The position numbers were made by a program, and so were the translations under genes. A model generated the notes under the pieces. That model searched no databases. It was not told where the DNA came from and saw only the letters and a list, made by a program, of their open reading frames with translations. A stretch of 64,000 nucleotides of DNA from Locusta migratoria. Taxonomy: Eukaryota; Arthropoda; Insecta; Orthoptera; Acrididae. The stretch is taken from contig CM048744.1 in NCBI GenBank assembly GCA_026315105.1, positions 351,913,168 through 351,977,167 of the forward strand. The letters are read 5' to 3'. Positions within the stretch are counted from its first letter, which is position 1; each line of letters begins with the position of its first letter. This document shows positions 1-10,437 of the stretch, one piece after another.

Positions 1-132
1 AGAGTTAAGACAGCAAAATATGGTACTGCAACACACACAAATTACAATTATAACGAATATCTAAAGAAAATACGTTACCTTGCGTATATTGTGTATTGCA
101 TCTCACCCGATTCCCTAATAATTTTGAGCACT

Positions 133-313
133 GTTCAAATGTTTGTAAATCTATGGGACTTAACTACTCTGTTCATTGGTTCATAGGTTAACAAACTAGT
201 TTAATTTATGCTAAGGATAACAAATACACGTAGACCGAGGGAGGACTGGAACCGGCGGCGGCGAGAAGCGGTGCGCTCCGCAGCAAGGCGCCTTGGAACG
301 CTGGGCCACTGCA
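133..313 (-). repeat. SINE-B, tRNA-headed, diverged
   Basis: Read on the minus strand, this has a tRNA-like head (about 240-313, with a degenerate B box at 245-255) followed by a tail ending in caaacatttgaac. SINE-B is my label for copies whose tail resembles tgtgtgttgtccttaggtta followed by the box ggactgatgacc; that box is weak here. No target-site duplication was found. Confidence 0.75.
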
Positions 314-820
314 TTGATCAGTTTTCTATGCTGTTTATAGCACACTAGCAGGCAATGCCATCAACTGCGGCCTCGCACCTGCTCACTACTACTAACGCTA
401 CACACCAGCAACAGGCCATAGTCAACCAAATGTTACATGTCAACGCTTATAGCACTACTAGCTTAAACCCGCAGCTCCGCTCGCGTGTTGGTTGATTATG
501 ATAGGTAAGCTATCTTTCAGTATGATTATACTTACAGAGAAAGACCTGAAGACATTGTAGCACGCATAGACCAAAGATATGGTCTGTGGCATTCGCTGCA
601 TTCAGTCCGATTTTTATAATTCGACGAATTTCAACCAGCATATCTTTCACCCCCTTATAGGTAACGGCATGGGACTGCTGTGGTGTACAACGGGAGGCTT
701 CGGACAACAATTACACACTGACCATTCGTTTCCGTTCTGTAGTTTTCGCTGCAGAGCGAAATATTACACACACATACACACACACGTAGAATTTTATGTA
801 CACCGATAACCTTCCATCCC
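314..820. other. Unassigned AT-rich sequence
   Basis: Only short chance ORFs on both strands and a small CA-rich patch near 766-785. I see no coding motif, RNA gene or repeat that I recognise. Confidence 0.6.
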
Positions 821-821
821 A

Positions 822-2144
822 ATATACTCCACCCTTTTATCATTATCTATCCTCAAGCAACAATGGAACCAATAAAACCATTTTCAAAGAGTAAATATAA
901 TTTTCAAAGAGTAATAATTATTCCACATTTTGCGTTCTTCAAATTACTAAATATCTATCAGATCGCTATAAAACTGTGCCTAAAACCTTCCTCAGGTATA
1001 AATAAATTAGTAAGTGTACAAATATTTAAGTCTCTGCGTCTTGTCGTTCGAACGTGATAAGACATTCACGTTTATATATATATACACACTAGCTAAATCC
1101 CCGCTGCTTCGCATGCGTAGGCTGTTTGGTCTGCACCAGTTGTTTTTTTTAATCACGATGAAGAATACATATTTTTCGTAGTTATAGCTTGAAATTTGAG
1201 TTAACAGCACCATATGTTTGAAAATCAATTTTTGCATCTCATATTTCATCCCCTTATTGATCGAATTTCCAAAAATACCGAAACACGGATCTTTTAAATT
1301 TGAACACCGAATCCAAATCCGAAAATTTGTAGTTCTAACTTCAAAATTGCCTAAATAGCAACAGATTTTCGAAAAACACCCCCTCTCCAATTTAACCCTC
1401 TTGATGGTTGAATTTCCAAAAATACCTAAACATGTATTTTTAAAATTCTAACCAACTATACAAATATCAATTTTTGCAGCTCTAGCTTCAAAATTGTATC
1501 AATAGCAACGTGTTTTCAAGAAGAATTTTTGATCCTCTATTTAACCCTCTTACTTGTTGAATTTCCAAAAATACTAAAAATCATGGATTTTTAATCCTGA
1601 CCAATATTCCATATCCGAAGTTTCGCAGTTGTAGCTTAAAATTTGAGTTAACAGGAACATATTTTTGAAAATCAATTTTTTGCGTCACCTATTTTACCCC
1701 CTTATTTGTCGAATTTTGAAAAATGCCGAAACACGTGTCTTTTAAATACAAACCCTGAATTTAAATCCGAAATTTTGTAGTTCTAGCTTCAAAATTGCCT
1801 AGATAGCTACGTATTTTCAAAAAACCTTTCATCACCTATTTCACCCCGTTACGGACGGAATATCGAAAAACCGCTTCGTAAATGACGCCTACAGAGTAAG
1901 ATCAACACCCTCCACAAATTTCAAGTTTCTATCTTCAGTGGTTTGGGATCGGCGATGATGAGTCAGTCAGTCAGTCAATCGGGTCACTTCCTTTTATATA
2001 TAGAGATATAATCTCCGATCGCTATAAAACCGTGCCTAAAGCCTTCATCGAGTAGACATTAGTAACTGTACAAATTTTTTGCTCTTTATGTCTTGTGTTT
2101 CAGACGTGATAAACGTACACCGAACGGACATTCACATTTATAGA
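822..2144 (-). mobile_element. Helitron-like element A, interrupted
   Basis: On the minus strand the 5' terminus is TC at 2144-2143 followed by TATAAATGTGAATGTC, with host A next to it, as expected for Helitrons (A/T insertion, 5' TC). A unit of about 115 bp containing gatcgctataaaac and acgtgataa occurs twice (about 960-1076 and 2012-2144). Both units also occur at 59313-59709 in the opposite orientation, where they are adjacent; here Helitron B splits them. The 3' end was not identified; the similarity to the other copy stops near 822. No protein is encoded, so it is non-autonomous or truncated. Confidence 0.7.
1089..2006 (-). mobile_element. Non-autonomous Helitron B (nested in A)
   Basis: Read on the minus strand the element starts TCTCTATATATAAAAGG (host A before it at 2007) and ends ...gcggggatttagCTAG (host T after it at 1088). 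This is the canonical Helitron structure: 5' TC, 3' CTRR, insertion between A and T, no target duplication. The GC-rich hairpin-like stretch cgaagcagcgggg near the 3' end fits the usual subterminal hairpin. The body (about 1130-1860) is about four diverged tandem units of roughly 150-200 bp. No Rep/helicase frame is present, so mobilisation would need proteins supplied in trans. Confidence 0.85.
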
Positions 2145-2189
2145 TATATATACAGCAAACAGTTCACATAAGTAGTACAATTTAGTGGG

Positions 2190-2345
2190 ATTTTAGATGC
2201 GGTTAAACTCGGTAAGTAAGTTAGTTGGTTGGGGGTTGGGTTGTTTGTTTGGGATATGGCGACTAAACTATAGAGGTTATCAGTCCCTCGGTGGGGAGGG
2301 GAAGGAGTGAGGATAGGAAAGGAAGGGATGGGAGGGGGAAAGCAA
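2190..2345 (-). repeat. G-rich SINE-like 3' end
   Basis: A G/A-rich strand with gttggttggg and aggttatcagtccct resembles, on the minus strand, the 3' half of the SINE-E family seen at 27127-27620. It is strongly diverged and the boundaries are approximate. The flanking 2345-2810 holds nothing I recognise. Confidence 0.35.
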
Positions 2346-2810
2346 ATGCAGTCCGGGAAGTAAAGAAGGAAGGAAGACTGCATTAGCTCGGGGCCCCATG
2401 CTCGACACGCACGTACTCAAGAAGGAACCGTGAGCTGTCTGGGGGCAACTCGGTAAGTCCGAACCCGAGATGGAGTTCAGAATAAGTTCTAAGCTAAGAT
2501 GGCAGCGGGCTGCTTCTCCAATCAGCAGCAGGCGGATGAAATGAGGAACTGCGAGCAGTGTGCTGGAAAGCGCCTGCGCTGGATTTATGACCCAGGCGGA
2601 GTGCCTGCGTCGTTAAAGCGCAGCCAGTGCTGCCAACATTAGAGAGGCTCTGCCGCCGCTCCAGCCTGTGGTTGATCCGAAAGCAATTCATATACACTGA
2701 TCCAACAAGTATATTGGCAGCATACTTTCAACTGATAACAGAATAACGCAAGAGGTTAAGAGCAGTGTCAAGACGGCGACAGAACTTTAACAGTTCTATA
2801 GGTCACCTTA

Positions 2811-3160
2811 GTGCGCCTCGGTTGCACAGTGGTAGAGTGCCAGACTACAAATCCAAAGGTCGCGGTTTCGATCCCCGCCATGTCCTAAGATTTTTATCTG
2901 TCACTTTCCACTTCTTTCACTTCTGGCAGTATTGCTTATGTGAAAAATACCGAGTGGGTTCGGAACCCACGTTAAACTGTAGGTCCCCCTATAACTGGCT
3001 GGGTTAAGTCAGTTCGAAGGTCGGAGGAAGGCAACGGCAAACCACCTCCAAACAGGACCATACCTAGTAAGGCACTGTGGTGTTCAAACCAATCTTCGGA
3101 TTGTGGAATGATTTACCTTATACGTCACCTACTGTGGGATTAAAGCTTCCGTCAGCCAGC
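2811..3160 (+). repeat. SINE-C, tRNA-derived
   Basis: The first 75 bases fold as a tRNA-like head: an A box around cacagtggtagagtgcc and a B box in gcggtttcgatccccgcc. The body contains gaggaaggcaacggcaaacc, a segment common to insect SINEs of this type and usually linked to a LINE-derived tail. It has a different head and body from the abundant SINE-A/B copies. The anticodon arm is not a clean match to a working tRNA, so this is not a tRNA gene. Confidence 0.8.
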
Positions 3161-3229
3161 AAAAGTATCGCTCTATGAACCTATACTCTTTCCATCTTGA
3201 CATATGAACTAGAAGGAAGAACTTAACAA

Positions 3230-3511
3230 GACGAGACATTCCTTCGGTCTGTTATCCATAAAAGCAGGAGAGATAATCGTCTGGGAATCCAAAATGATAT
3301 GCTTGATAAAATGAAGAAATACCGGCTGCAGAGGTTTGGTCATGTCATGAGAACGAAGCCACTTAGGACACCTAAGGCCTACTTTGAATTGAAGGTGGTT
3401 GGTAAAAGACCTAGAGGCAGACCAAGGGACGGCTGGCTAAAATAAATAGTAAAGGATCTGACCAAGTGGAAAGCATACTGGAGGAAAATACTGAAAGAAG
3501 AGTGGTGGTGA
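3230..3511 (+). pseudogene. LINE reverse transcriptase, C-terminal fragment
   Basis: A frame from 3230 reads as the C-terminal tail of a non-LTR retrotransposon polyprotein, with the diagnostic stretches LQRFGHVMRTKPLRTPKAYF and KRPRGRPRD. An in-frame TAA at 3443-3445 interrupts it; the same frame then continues (KDLTKWKAYWRKILKEEWW) to a TGA at 3509-3511. A short GATGAT run follows near 3546, the sort of simple tail such LINEs carry. The RT core and endonuclease are absent, so this is a strongly 5'-truncated dead copy. The clade is uncertain. Confidence 0.75.
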
Positions 3512-3559
3512 GACAAGTTTACACGGGAGGCTTGGAGTGGAGTAATGATGATGACGTAA

Positions 3560-4397
3560 AAGTCATGGGATACCTGTTTAAACCGTGTCGGACCTCAGTC
3601 GAAGAGCAGCAACTGCTGGTGGCGTGGCTCACCACATTGTTGGAAGTGTCCTGTGTGGGTACTGTGGCGTGCTGCCTCAACAGTTTCGAAAACGTTTTGT
3701 GCATGGGCTGACGTTTCTGTGCCATATAAAGGTCCAATGGGATTGATGTGAGCGATGTGGGTGACCAAGTCTTTCGCTGGGACGTTTTATAGGTCCAAAA
3801 GACAACTATTTGTCCAATTAATAATCTACAAATTAAATGATAAGCTTAGTGAGATTTGTGAGATGGTTAATGCTTGTATTAATGCAACTTTCCTCATAGG
3901 CCTCTAGATTTAAGCGTGTTCGTCTTTGGCTTAAATAATTTTCTGTGCAGTTCGTTCCTATATTTATTTTTGCTAAAAATGTAGGAAATGCATAATCGCG
4001 TAAGTCAGTGGTTGAGAACCGCATTAATTCCTACGAAGACTCATTTCATTGCCTTTGAAACTCTTCTTGTCCTCATTTAAAATGAGATTGGTCTTGAGGC
4101 TTTAAAGGGTGTTCAAAGAAGAATGACATGATTGTTGCATGAGGGAGAGTTGCTCGGACGATGAGTCTTAGCTTTTTCGGGGTGTACTCTTGAAACGGAT
4201 TTCTTATCGACCACAATATACAATTAATGGACAGTAACTATTAAAGCAAGAACTAGTTTAACGTAATACTGCTAGAAAACAAGCTTGAAAATATGAGTTC
4301 ATAGAAACGTTTAAGCCTAACTATTGTCATTTGAAGTAATGAAGCAGTTGAAATTTTTACTTTCCTTTTCCTTAAGGGTTGGAATACAATATAGTGA
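3560..4397. other. Unassigned sequence
   Basis: No frame on either strand shows a recognisable domain, and I see no tRNA-like boxes or inverted repeats. The small ORFs here look like chance. Confidence 0.6.
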
Positions 4398-4407
4398 CAG
4401 TAATGAG

Positions 4408-4555
4408 TTCCCTAAACTTACAAACTACTTATGAACTAGCTAATACTGAGGAAGGCACAAACATCCATGCCAGAGGGGGGATTCGAACCCCCGACCATAG
4501 TGACCGTGCAGACCGTGACTGGAGCGCCTCAGTCCCCTCGGCCACCGCAGTCGGC
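4408..4555 (-). repeat. SINE-A with 11-bp TSD
   Basis: Minus-strand copy. The head lies at 4470-4555 and the B box region reads gattcgaaccccc on the plus strand. SINE-A is my label for tails resembling ggatatttgtgccgtcctta. Its 3' end is shortened. It is flanked by cagtaatgagt at 4398-4408 and 4556-4566, a perfect direct duplication typical of LINE-driven insertion. Confidence 0.9.
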
Positions 4556-4819
4556 CAGTAATGAGTAATCAGTCTAATAAATTATTCTTTTACTTTTTTG
4601 TCAGTAAGATAATTTGAATTTAAAATCTAGCGATCCACAGAAAAGAACGCGACCATTAGTGTGCCACGACCGACAGTATGGGAACCATTGCTCTGTAATG
4701 TCGTTCGAACCAATCGCGAGCCACTGTGGCCGATAATATTGACATTGTCCTCCATAAAAACCCCAGCGTTGTTTACGGCCATCCAGACCTATACTACGCA
4801 AGCCAACCTGTGGTGTGTG

Positions 4820-5190
4820 GTTGAGGCTAACTTCTGTACCTCTGCCATTTCCTCCTCTTTCCTAGTGCAGTTGCGGATGTTTTACGGGAGAAAAAAACCT
4901 GCAGGTTTGCCTCTGTGTGAACTCTGATCTCTCTAATTACATCGTATTGGCTTTCCTGTGAGATATATGTTTGGGAGGAAGCAATGTACTGGTTGACGCC
5001 TCCTGAAATGCACGTTCTCGCTAGTTTTAGCGAAACCCGTACGGCGATACAGAGCGCCTCTCTTACAGCGTCTGCCACTGTCGTTTTCTGATCAGCTCTG
5101 TGACGCTTTCGCGCTTTCTGGGTGAACCTGTAACAAAGTGTACCGCTCTCCGTTGGACCTTCTGCAGTTGTTCCGCAAGGCTATGGGACA
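4820..5190 (-). pseudogene. CR1-like LINE 3' remnant
   Basis: The minus-strand frame ending at 4827 contains YISQESQYDVIREIRVHTEA, which matches the conserved C-terminal stretch of CR1-like insect LINEs (compare PNKIREIRSKTE in the copies at 48 and 58 kb), followed by the usual F-F-x-R segment. Upstream sequence (to about 5190) is eroded with frameshifts. Nothing else of the element remains. Confidence 0.6.
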
Positions 5191-5640
5191 CGGATCTCTG
5201 ATGTGCAATGAACAAATTTTACCTGAACGAGTGTTTCGTAAGCTATTTAGCTTTTGACGGTCTAAAAGATGTTCTAATCTTTGTAAACCTGTTGGACCGA
5301 ACTGCTATGGTTATGTCTCTAGACTTACAAACTACTTAAGGGGAGTTGGAAAGCCCTATCCTGACAATGTTAAATTTAGTGTCTCGGCTTCTTTGTATTT
5401 CAGGAACCACTGTAGTCATTGACATGAAACTTTTACAGGACATGAAAGTGTATGTTCTCAGTCAACTGAGCTACAATAATTGCATTTCAGCCACTGGTTT
5501 CTGATATACTTTAATTACATGGTTAAAATTTTATTTTATCCATTATTTTTGATTAGAGAGCACCGCAGCTGTTTTCGTAATAATACTGTGGTAAATAAAT
5601 ACTGCAACCAGCCACAAGATTCTTACAAATCAGATACAAA
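5190..5640. other. Unassigned AT-rich sequence
   Basis: No recognisable gene or repeat. It lies next to the hammerhead-like motif and may include the body of a decayed Penelope-like element, but no RT motif is visible. Confidence 0.4.
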
Positions 5641-5659
5641 TGTGATTTGCGCTTACCAT

Positions 5660-5693
5660 CTGATGATGAGCTGTTAGCAGCTTGAAACCGGTC
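5660..5693 (+). ncRNA. Hammerhead ribozyme-like motif
   Basis: The core reads CTGATGA (5660-5666), then TG, a 5-bp stem II AGCTG/CAGCT (5669-5673 with 5678-5682) closed by TTAG, then T and GAAA (5684-5687), then CCGGTC. The invariant CUGAUGA and GAAA boxes are both intact. The palindromic ACCGGT after GAAA would give only a very short stem III. Minimal hammerheads of this sort are known in Penelope-like retroelements, where they may work as dimers. Cleavage activity is not shown by sequence alone. Confidence 0.65.
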
Positions 5694-5832
5694 ATGGTTT
5701 AATAAATCTTCATTGAGAAGAAAATAGGCGACTGGTTGCACTAATTTCTGAAACCTATATCAAGATACAGTCGCAGGTACCAACACATAATGGATAAAAG
5801 TTTTATCTTACAAATTAATTTATTTCACCGTT

Positions 5833-5861
5833 ACTAGTTTCGTGCCTGAGCCCATCATGAG
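5833..5861 (-). ncRNA. Degenerate hammerhead-like motif, opposite strand
   Basis: The minus strand reads CTCATGATGGGC...CACGAAACTAGT. This differs from the CUGAUGA core by a G-to-C change at the third base, a position required for catalysis, while GAAAC is kept. It faces the intact motif at 5660 from about 140 bp away, which suggests remnants of two Penelope-like long repeats in inverted orientation. Confidence 0.45.
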
Positions 5862-5869
5862 ACGGTAGT

Positions 5870-6454
5870 GTTGATTTTCGGTTTCATTGATGGCCTAAAA
5901 TAACAAAGTTATGTGAATCCATTACGTTAAAAGGTTAAATATTTTTATCCAAATGTGACAAAGTTTTCTAGTTTGTATTGTTTACACATGAATTAGAACA
6001 ACATCTATCGCTTCTACACTGAACTTAGTTCACAAGAAGGCCTTCTTTACACATTATTATAGTAGAGAGAGATGTGTATTTGTATCGCTCCATGTTGATC
6101 TGTGCAGATCAGCTTGATAAACTGATTTATAAGAATCTTGTGGATGTTTGCAGTATTTATTTAATACAGTATTAAAATTATATCTAATTTTTTTGTATGA
6201 TATCCTAATTAGTGTAAGAATTTGATATTCTGCTATAGCTGTTTACTATGTAATACTGGAAAGCTGTGCTGAAATGACTTAGTCCTTTAATAATGTTTCT
6301 TTGTATGTTTGGATATCTATTCGTTTGACTAATTATGTATGCCGTACGATAAATAAATAGCTAGTTAGCAGTATCTCTCATGAAAATGGCGGACAGGTTG
6401 GTTGCGAAATGTAGGCTCTGTCAGCAGTGCGGAGTAGAGTATTCAGAATCATAA
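5870..6454. other. Unassigned AT-rich sequence
   Basis: AT-rich, with no long frame and no recognised element. It ends at the 5' breakpoint of the following LINE. Confidence 0.55.
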
Positions 6455-8047
6455 CGCCGGAAAGCTCTCTGTGACAGGGGTGACGTTTTGACCTCACCTT
6501 CAGAAATTAGGAAAATAATAAACTCTCTCAAGAGTAAACGGTCATATGGAATTGATGGCATTTCCAGCAGGGTATTAAAAACTTGTTCCCAGGAGATAAG
6601 TAGGATTCTCAGTCATATTTGTAATAGCTCATTAAAGCAGGGTATTTTCCCAGATAGACTGAAATATGCTATCGTTAAACCTTTGCATAAAAAAGGGGAT
6701 ACATACGATGTCAACAACTACCGGCCCATCTCACTTCTGACAGCTTTATCAAAGATTTTTGAAAAAGTTATGTATTCTCGAGTTGCTTCACATATTAGTA
6801 TAAATAAAGTTCTAACAAAATGTCAGTTTGGTTTTCAAAAAAGCTTTTCAACTGAAAATGCTATATACACCTTCACTGATGAAATATTAAATGCTTTGAA
6901 TAACCGGACATCACCAGTAGGGATTTTTTGTGATCTTTCAAAGGCTTTTGATTGTGTAACTCATGGGATTCTTCTAGATAAGCTTAAGTATTGTGGTATG
7001 AGTGGGACAGTGCACAAATGGTTTAAATCATACTTAACAGGAAGAGTGCAGAAAGTTGAAATAAGCAGTTCACATGATGTAGATGAGACAATTAATTCTT
7101 CTAACTGGGGAGTTATTAAAAATGGGGTCCCACAAGGTTCGGTCTTGGGTCCTTTGCTGTTCTTAATATATATTAATGACTTGCCATTCTACATACATGA
7201 AGATGCTAAGCTAGTACTTTTTGCTGATGATACAAGTATAGCTATCACACCTGACAAACAGGAATTAACTGATGAAATTGTAAATGATATCTTCCAGAAA
7301 GTCATTAAGTGGTTCTCTACAAATGGACTCTCATTAAACTTTGATAAAACCCAGTATATACAGTTTCATACAGTAAATGGCATGACACCATTAATAAATT
7401 TAGACTTTGAACATAAATCTGTAGCTAAGGTAGAATATTCAAAATTTTTAGGTGTTTGCATTGACGAGGGACTGAATTGGAAGAAACATATTGAAGATCT
7501 CCTGAAACGTCTGAGTTCAGCTACTTATGCTATCAGAGTCATTGCAAAATTTAGTGATATAAATCTCAGTAAATTAGCTTACTACGCCTATTTTCATTCA
7601 CTGCTTTCATATGGGATCATATTCTGGGGCAATTCAACATTGAGTAAAAAAGTATTCATTGCACAAAAGCGTGTAATCAGAATAATTGCTGGAGCCCACC
7701 CAAGAGCATCCTGCAGACATTTATTTAGGGATCTAGGGATACTCACTGTAGCTTCACAATATATATATTCACTCATGAAATTTGTTATTAACAATCCGAC
7801 TCAATTCAAAAGTAATAGCAGTGTGCATAGCTACGACACTAGGAGAAAGGATGATATTCACTATTCAAGGTTAAATCTAACTTTGGCTCAAAAAGGGGTG
7901 AATTATGCTGCCACAAAAGTCTTTGGTCACTTACCAAGTAGCATCAAAAGTCTGACAGATAGCCAACTAGTATTTAAAAAGATATTAAAGGAATTTCTGA
8001 ATGGCAACTCCTTCTACAATGTAGATGAATTTTTAGATAAAACATAA
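6455..8047 (+). CDS. LINE reverse transcriptase, uninterrupted but truncated frame
   Basis: An open frame of about 530 codons encodes the RT domain of a non-LTR retrotransposon, which primes DNA synthesis on nicked chromosomal DNA from its own RNA. Counting from the TTG at 6488, visible blocks are NNYRPISLLTAL (about 75-90), QFGFQKSFSTE (about 115), GIFCDLSKAFDCVTHGILLD (about 144-163), GVPQGSVLGPLLFLIYIND (about 213-231) and the catalytic FADD (about 246). A C-terminal thumb/tail follows with FLGVCIDEGLNWKKHI. There is no ATG near the start, because the 5' end was lost. The absence of stops over 1.5 kb suggests a young insertion, though without the endonuclease it cannot retrotranspose by itself. 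Confidence 0.9.
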   Translation, partial: RRKALCDRGDVLTSPSEIRKIINSLKSKRSYGIDGISSRVLKTCSQEISRILSHICNSSLKQGIFPDRLKYAIVKPLHKKGDTYDVNNYRPISLLTALSKIFEKVMYSRVASHISINKVLTKCQFGFQKSFSTENAIYTFTDEILNALNNRTSPVGIFCDLSKAFDCVTHGILLDKLKYCGMSGTVHKWFKSYLTGRVQKVEISSSHDVDETINSSNWGVIKNGVPQGSVLGPLLFLIYINDLPFYIHEDAKLVLFADDTSIAITPDKQELTDEIVNDIFQKVIKWFSTNGLSLNFDKTQYIQFHTVNGMTPLINLDFEHKSVAKVEYSKFLGVCIDEGLNWKKHIEDLLKRLSSATYAIRVIAKFSDINLSKLAYYAYFHSLLSYGIIFWGNSTLSKKVFIAQKRVIRIIAGAHPRASCRHLFRDLGILTVASQYIYSLMKFVINNPTQFKSNSSVHSYDTRRKDDIHYSRLNLTLAQKGVNYAATKVFGHLPSSIKSLTDSQLVFKKILKEFLNGNSFYNVDEFLDKT

Positions 8048-8219
8048 ATAATATATAAAAAAATTAAAAAAATAAAAAAAATTAAAAAAATTACAAAAAA
8101 AATCCTTAAAATATAGATTGTCAAGTATAGACAAAATTTACTAAACTGACACGTTCCACATCATTACGAAATGTCGTATACATGATCTAAGGAACAAGTA
8201 TTAATCTAATCTAATCTAC
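6455..8219 (+). mobile_element. 5'-truncated Jockey/CR1-type LINE
   Basis: The element comprises an RT frame (to the TAA at 8045-8047), an A-rich 3' UTR (8048-8120) and a 3' end of taatctaatctaatcta at about 8203-8218, the short tandem tail left by LINE integration. Homology to LINE ORF2 starts near 6480, so the endonuclease and ORF1 are missing; 5' truncation is normal for these elements. I could not find a target-site duplication. Confidence 0.85.
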
Positions 8220-9340
8220 TGTTGTCAGCCAGTGCGTTCGCTAGGCGCACCGCTGAAAGCCTCCTTACGCAGACGTTCAGCAGGCATCGGCGGAGTGCCA
8301 AATAGAAGGGGCGGAGGGAGGGGGGTTCTTTTCCGCTATCAGCGACGGCCAGGCAGTCCGGCGATCTCCAGCACTGGTTCTGGCTTAGCTCAGCGCAGCG
8401 CCGGAATAAGCCCCAGGGATTGGGGGGGGGGGGGGGGTGGCAGAAAGCACAGAGTAATTGTGCAGAGAGCTATGGCGGGCGAGCGGCTCCGGATTTCGCT
8501 GTCTGCTTACGATGCTCCAACACTCTTGTTCCCTGCTTCCCACGTAATGCTGAGCGGCTTCGGAGATCCTGACGCAAGACAGCTTACGTCTTAAATGCTG
8601 CAATTCGCTTCGTAGTGCCTTGTCTAATTTGCTAAACACAAGGGCATAGATAACGAGCGTGCCCTAAAAAGCCATATCAAACGAAGCTTTTATCGGTTAA
8701 AGTGCGACTGGTGTTTGACGTTTAGACGTTGGCAACGGCGCGATGGATGAGGGGAGGTGAAGGCGGCCAATGAGGAGTCGCGTTCGAGCGACCAATGAGA
8801 TTGCGCTTTTGATGTCTAATACAGCCCTTTCAGGCCCTGCACGCACAATTGTACGGGTCTGGTTTTGCTCGCTTTATTGCTTTGTGATTAACGCTAGGAA
8901 GTTCGGGCCTGCATCACACAATCGTGGATGGGCTGTTGTAACGTACGTAACGTGTTTTAGTTCCATGTTTCTACACTTTGTGGCACCACCAGTCGGCAGA
9001 CTTCCAGTACACTTACAATGGTGGCAAGAAAGTCTTGTTGACAAGGTGGTGATATCCTTGTTTTGACACGTGAAGCTATCATATCTGACAGCCAGTTGAT
9101 TTTATATGATTCTGTGATATGTCATTTCATTCAAAGACATGTAAAATGGTGCAGATCATAAAAATTTATACGGAAGCCCCACACAGGAAATTGTGTGCGT
9201 ACAAATTTTTTTCAAATAAATTATTCTTTTTTGTAATGAATTACTTCACGTATTTTGTATCTTAAACGTCCCTTTCTATATTGTCCCATTACCTGCAACC
9301 TTCGGTCTCAAAGGGCTAGTAAATTTAGCGTCAGTTTTAA
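8220..9340. other. Unassigned, with a 16-G run
   Basis: Moderately GC-rich to 8640, containing a run of 16 G at 8422-8437. ORFs across this run are low-complexity artefacts. From 8640 to 9340 I recognise neither coding motifs nor repeats. Confidence 0.5.
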
Positions 9341-9343
9341 ATT

Positions 9344-9900
9344 TTATTCTGGCGTATGTGAGCAGCGTTTTTGGCAACGAAATTTATATTTCATTTGTAA
9401 CACGAACTGTTTCTTTATCAGTTTTTTGCGATATGCAGTACCAATAGCTGTCTGCTCCAGTGGGAGATTTACAAGCCTATGCACCATCGAATAAAAAAAT
9501 GTCCTCTTATATCTAATTGGATGCAGCGGATTGTCATTAATTACCATATCTTTACTGGAGGGTTTCCTATAAAATTGGAACGTATGTTTACCCCGCGATT
9601 TACCTATCGTCAGATCCAGAAAGTTTAGCCAGTTACTGGTTTCCACCTCTACAGTGAACTGCATGTTTTTATGCACGTCGTTCAGATCTGTTAGATAACA
9701 CTCACCTTTAATTAGGGCAATGATATCATCGACTTACCTTTTGTAGTACACAGCAGTACTGTTCTTATGATTTTGATGTTTATCGAAAAATTTTCTTTCT
9801 TCCCATATCTCAACAAATCATCGAAAATGTTCTCTGTTACTAGTCCTTGGACATTGTGAAATGTCGGGTAATTTTCAACTGTCCCATCTTGTAAAATTTC
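9344..9900 (-). pseudogene. Penelope-like element RT fragment
   Basis: The minus-strand frame from 9733 to 9344 reads VDDIIALIKGECYLTDLNDV and then NWLNFLDLTI and TFQFYRKPSSKD, with RYKRTFF and RLVNLPLEQ downstream. This is the fingerprint of Penelope-like RTs (YVDD, LDL.I, YRKP). The YVDD tyrosine is replaced by a TAA stop (9734-9736), preceded in frame by VYYKR. Upstream to about 9900 a shifted frame reads VENYPTFHNVQGLVTENIF, so there is at least one frameshift. The GIY-YIG endonuclease is not visible. Penelope elements insert using telomerase-like RTs. Confidence 0.75.
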
Positions 9901-10424
9901 GGAATTGTTTGATTTTTAGACACTGTAATGGAAATAATAATCTGAAACGATTGTTTTATTGGTGACAAAATAGAGGTGCATTGCAAAACTGCTGTGGCGT
10001 CAGGTTTATGGGGCAAGGCACGAACATCAGAGGAGAACTGCGCTGTCTCGGTAATTTCTTAATCACTGAATCTGTAATGAGCTGTCCCTGGCAAATTACC
10101 AATCAGGCGGAGAAGTTATCGCGGCCGAGTCGATGGCTACGATAATTAGGAGCGTCAAGAGTCGCAACGGCGGCTATGCACTTTTTATAACTCATGAGCT
10201 TTGCGTTTTATTGAGAATAATGAACCTCACAAGCGAGCAGGCGTTGCACGAGGAGCACTGCACGGTCTAAAGACATGGCGGAAATTAGCATAAAGGGGGA
10301 CGCCGGCACAGTTTCTTAAACTGACGTTTAGATTCTTGTCGTGAAAGTCATTAAATCATTCATGTTAATGCATTAATGGAATGGAATGCAATTGCGGTAG
10401 AGTGAAAATTGGAAACCCCGTAAG
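9901..10424. other. Unassigned sequence
   Basis: I see no long frame, tRNA-like box or inverted repeat here. Confidence 0.5.
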
Positions 10425-10437
10425 TGCATTATCATCT

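Noticed and set aside
4661..4927. 88-codon plus-strand ORF
   Set aside because: Antisense to the LINE remnant that explains this segment.
8232..8639. Gly/Arg-rich ORFs on both strands
   Set aside because: GC-rich sequence with a 16-G run; no domain and no splice or start context.
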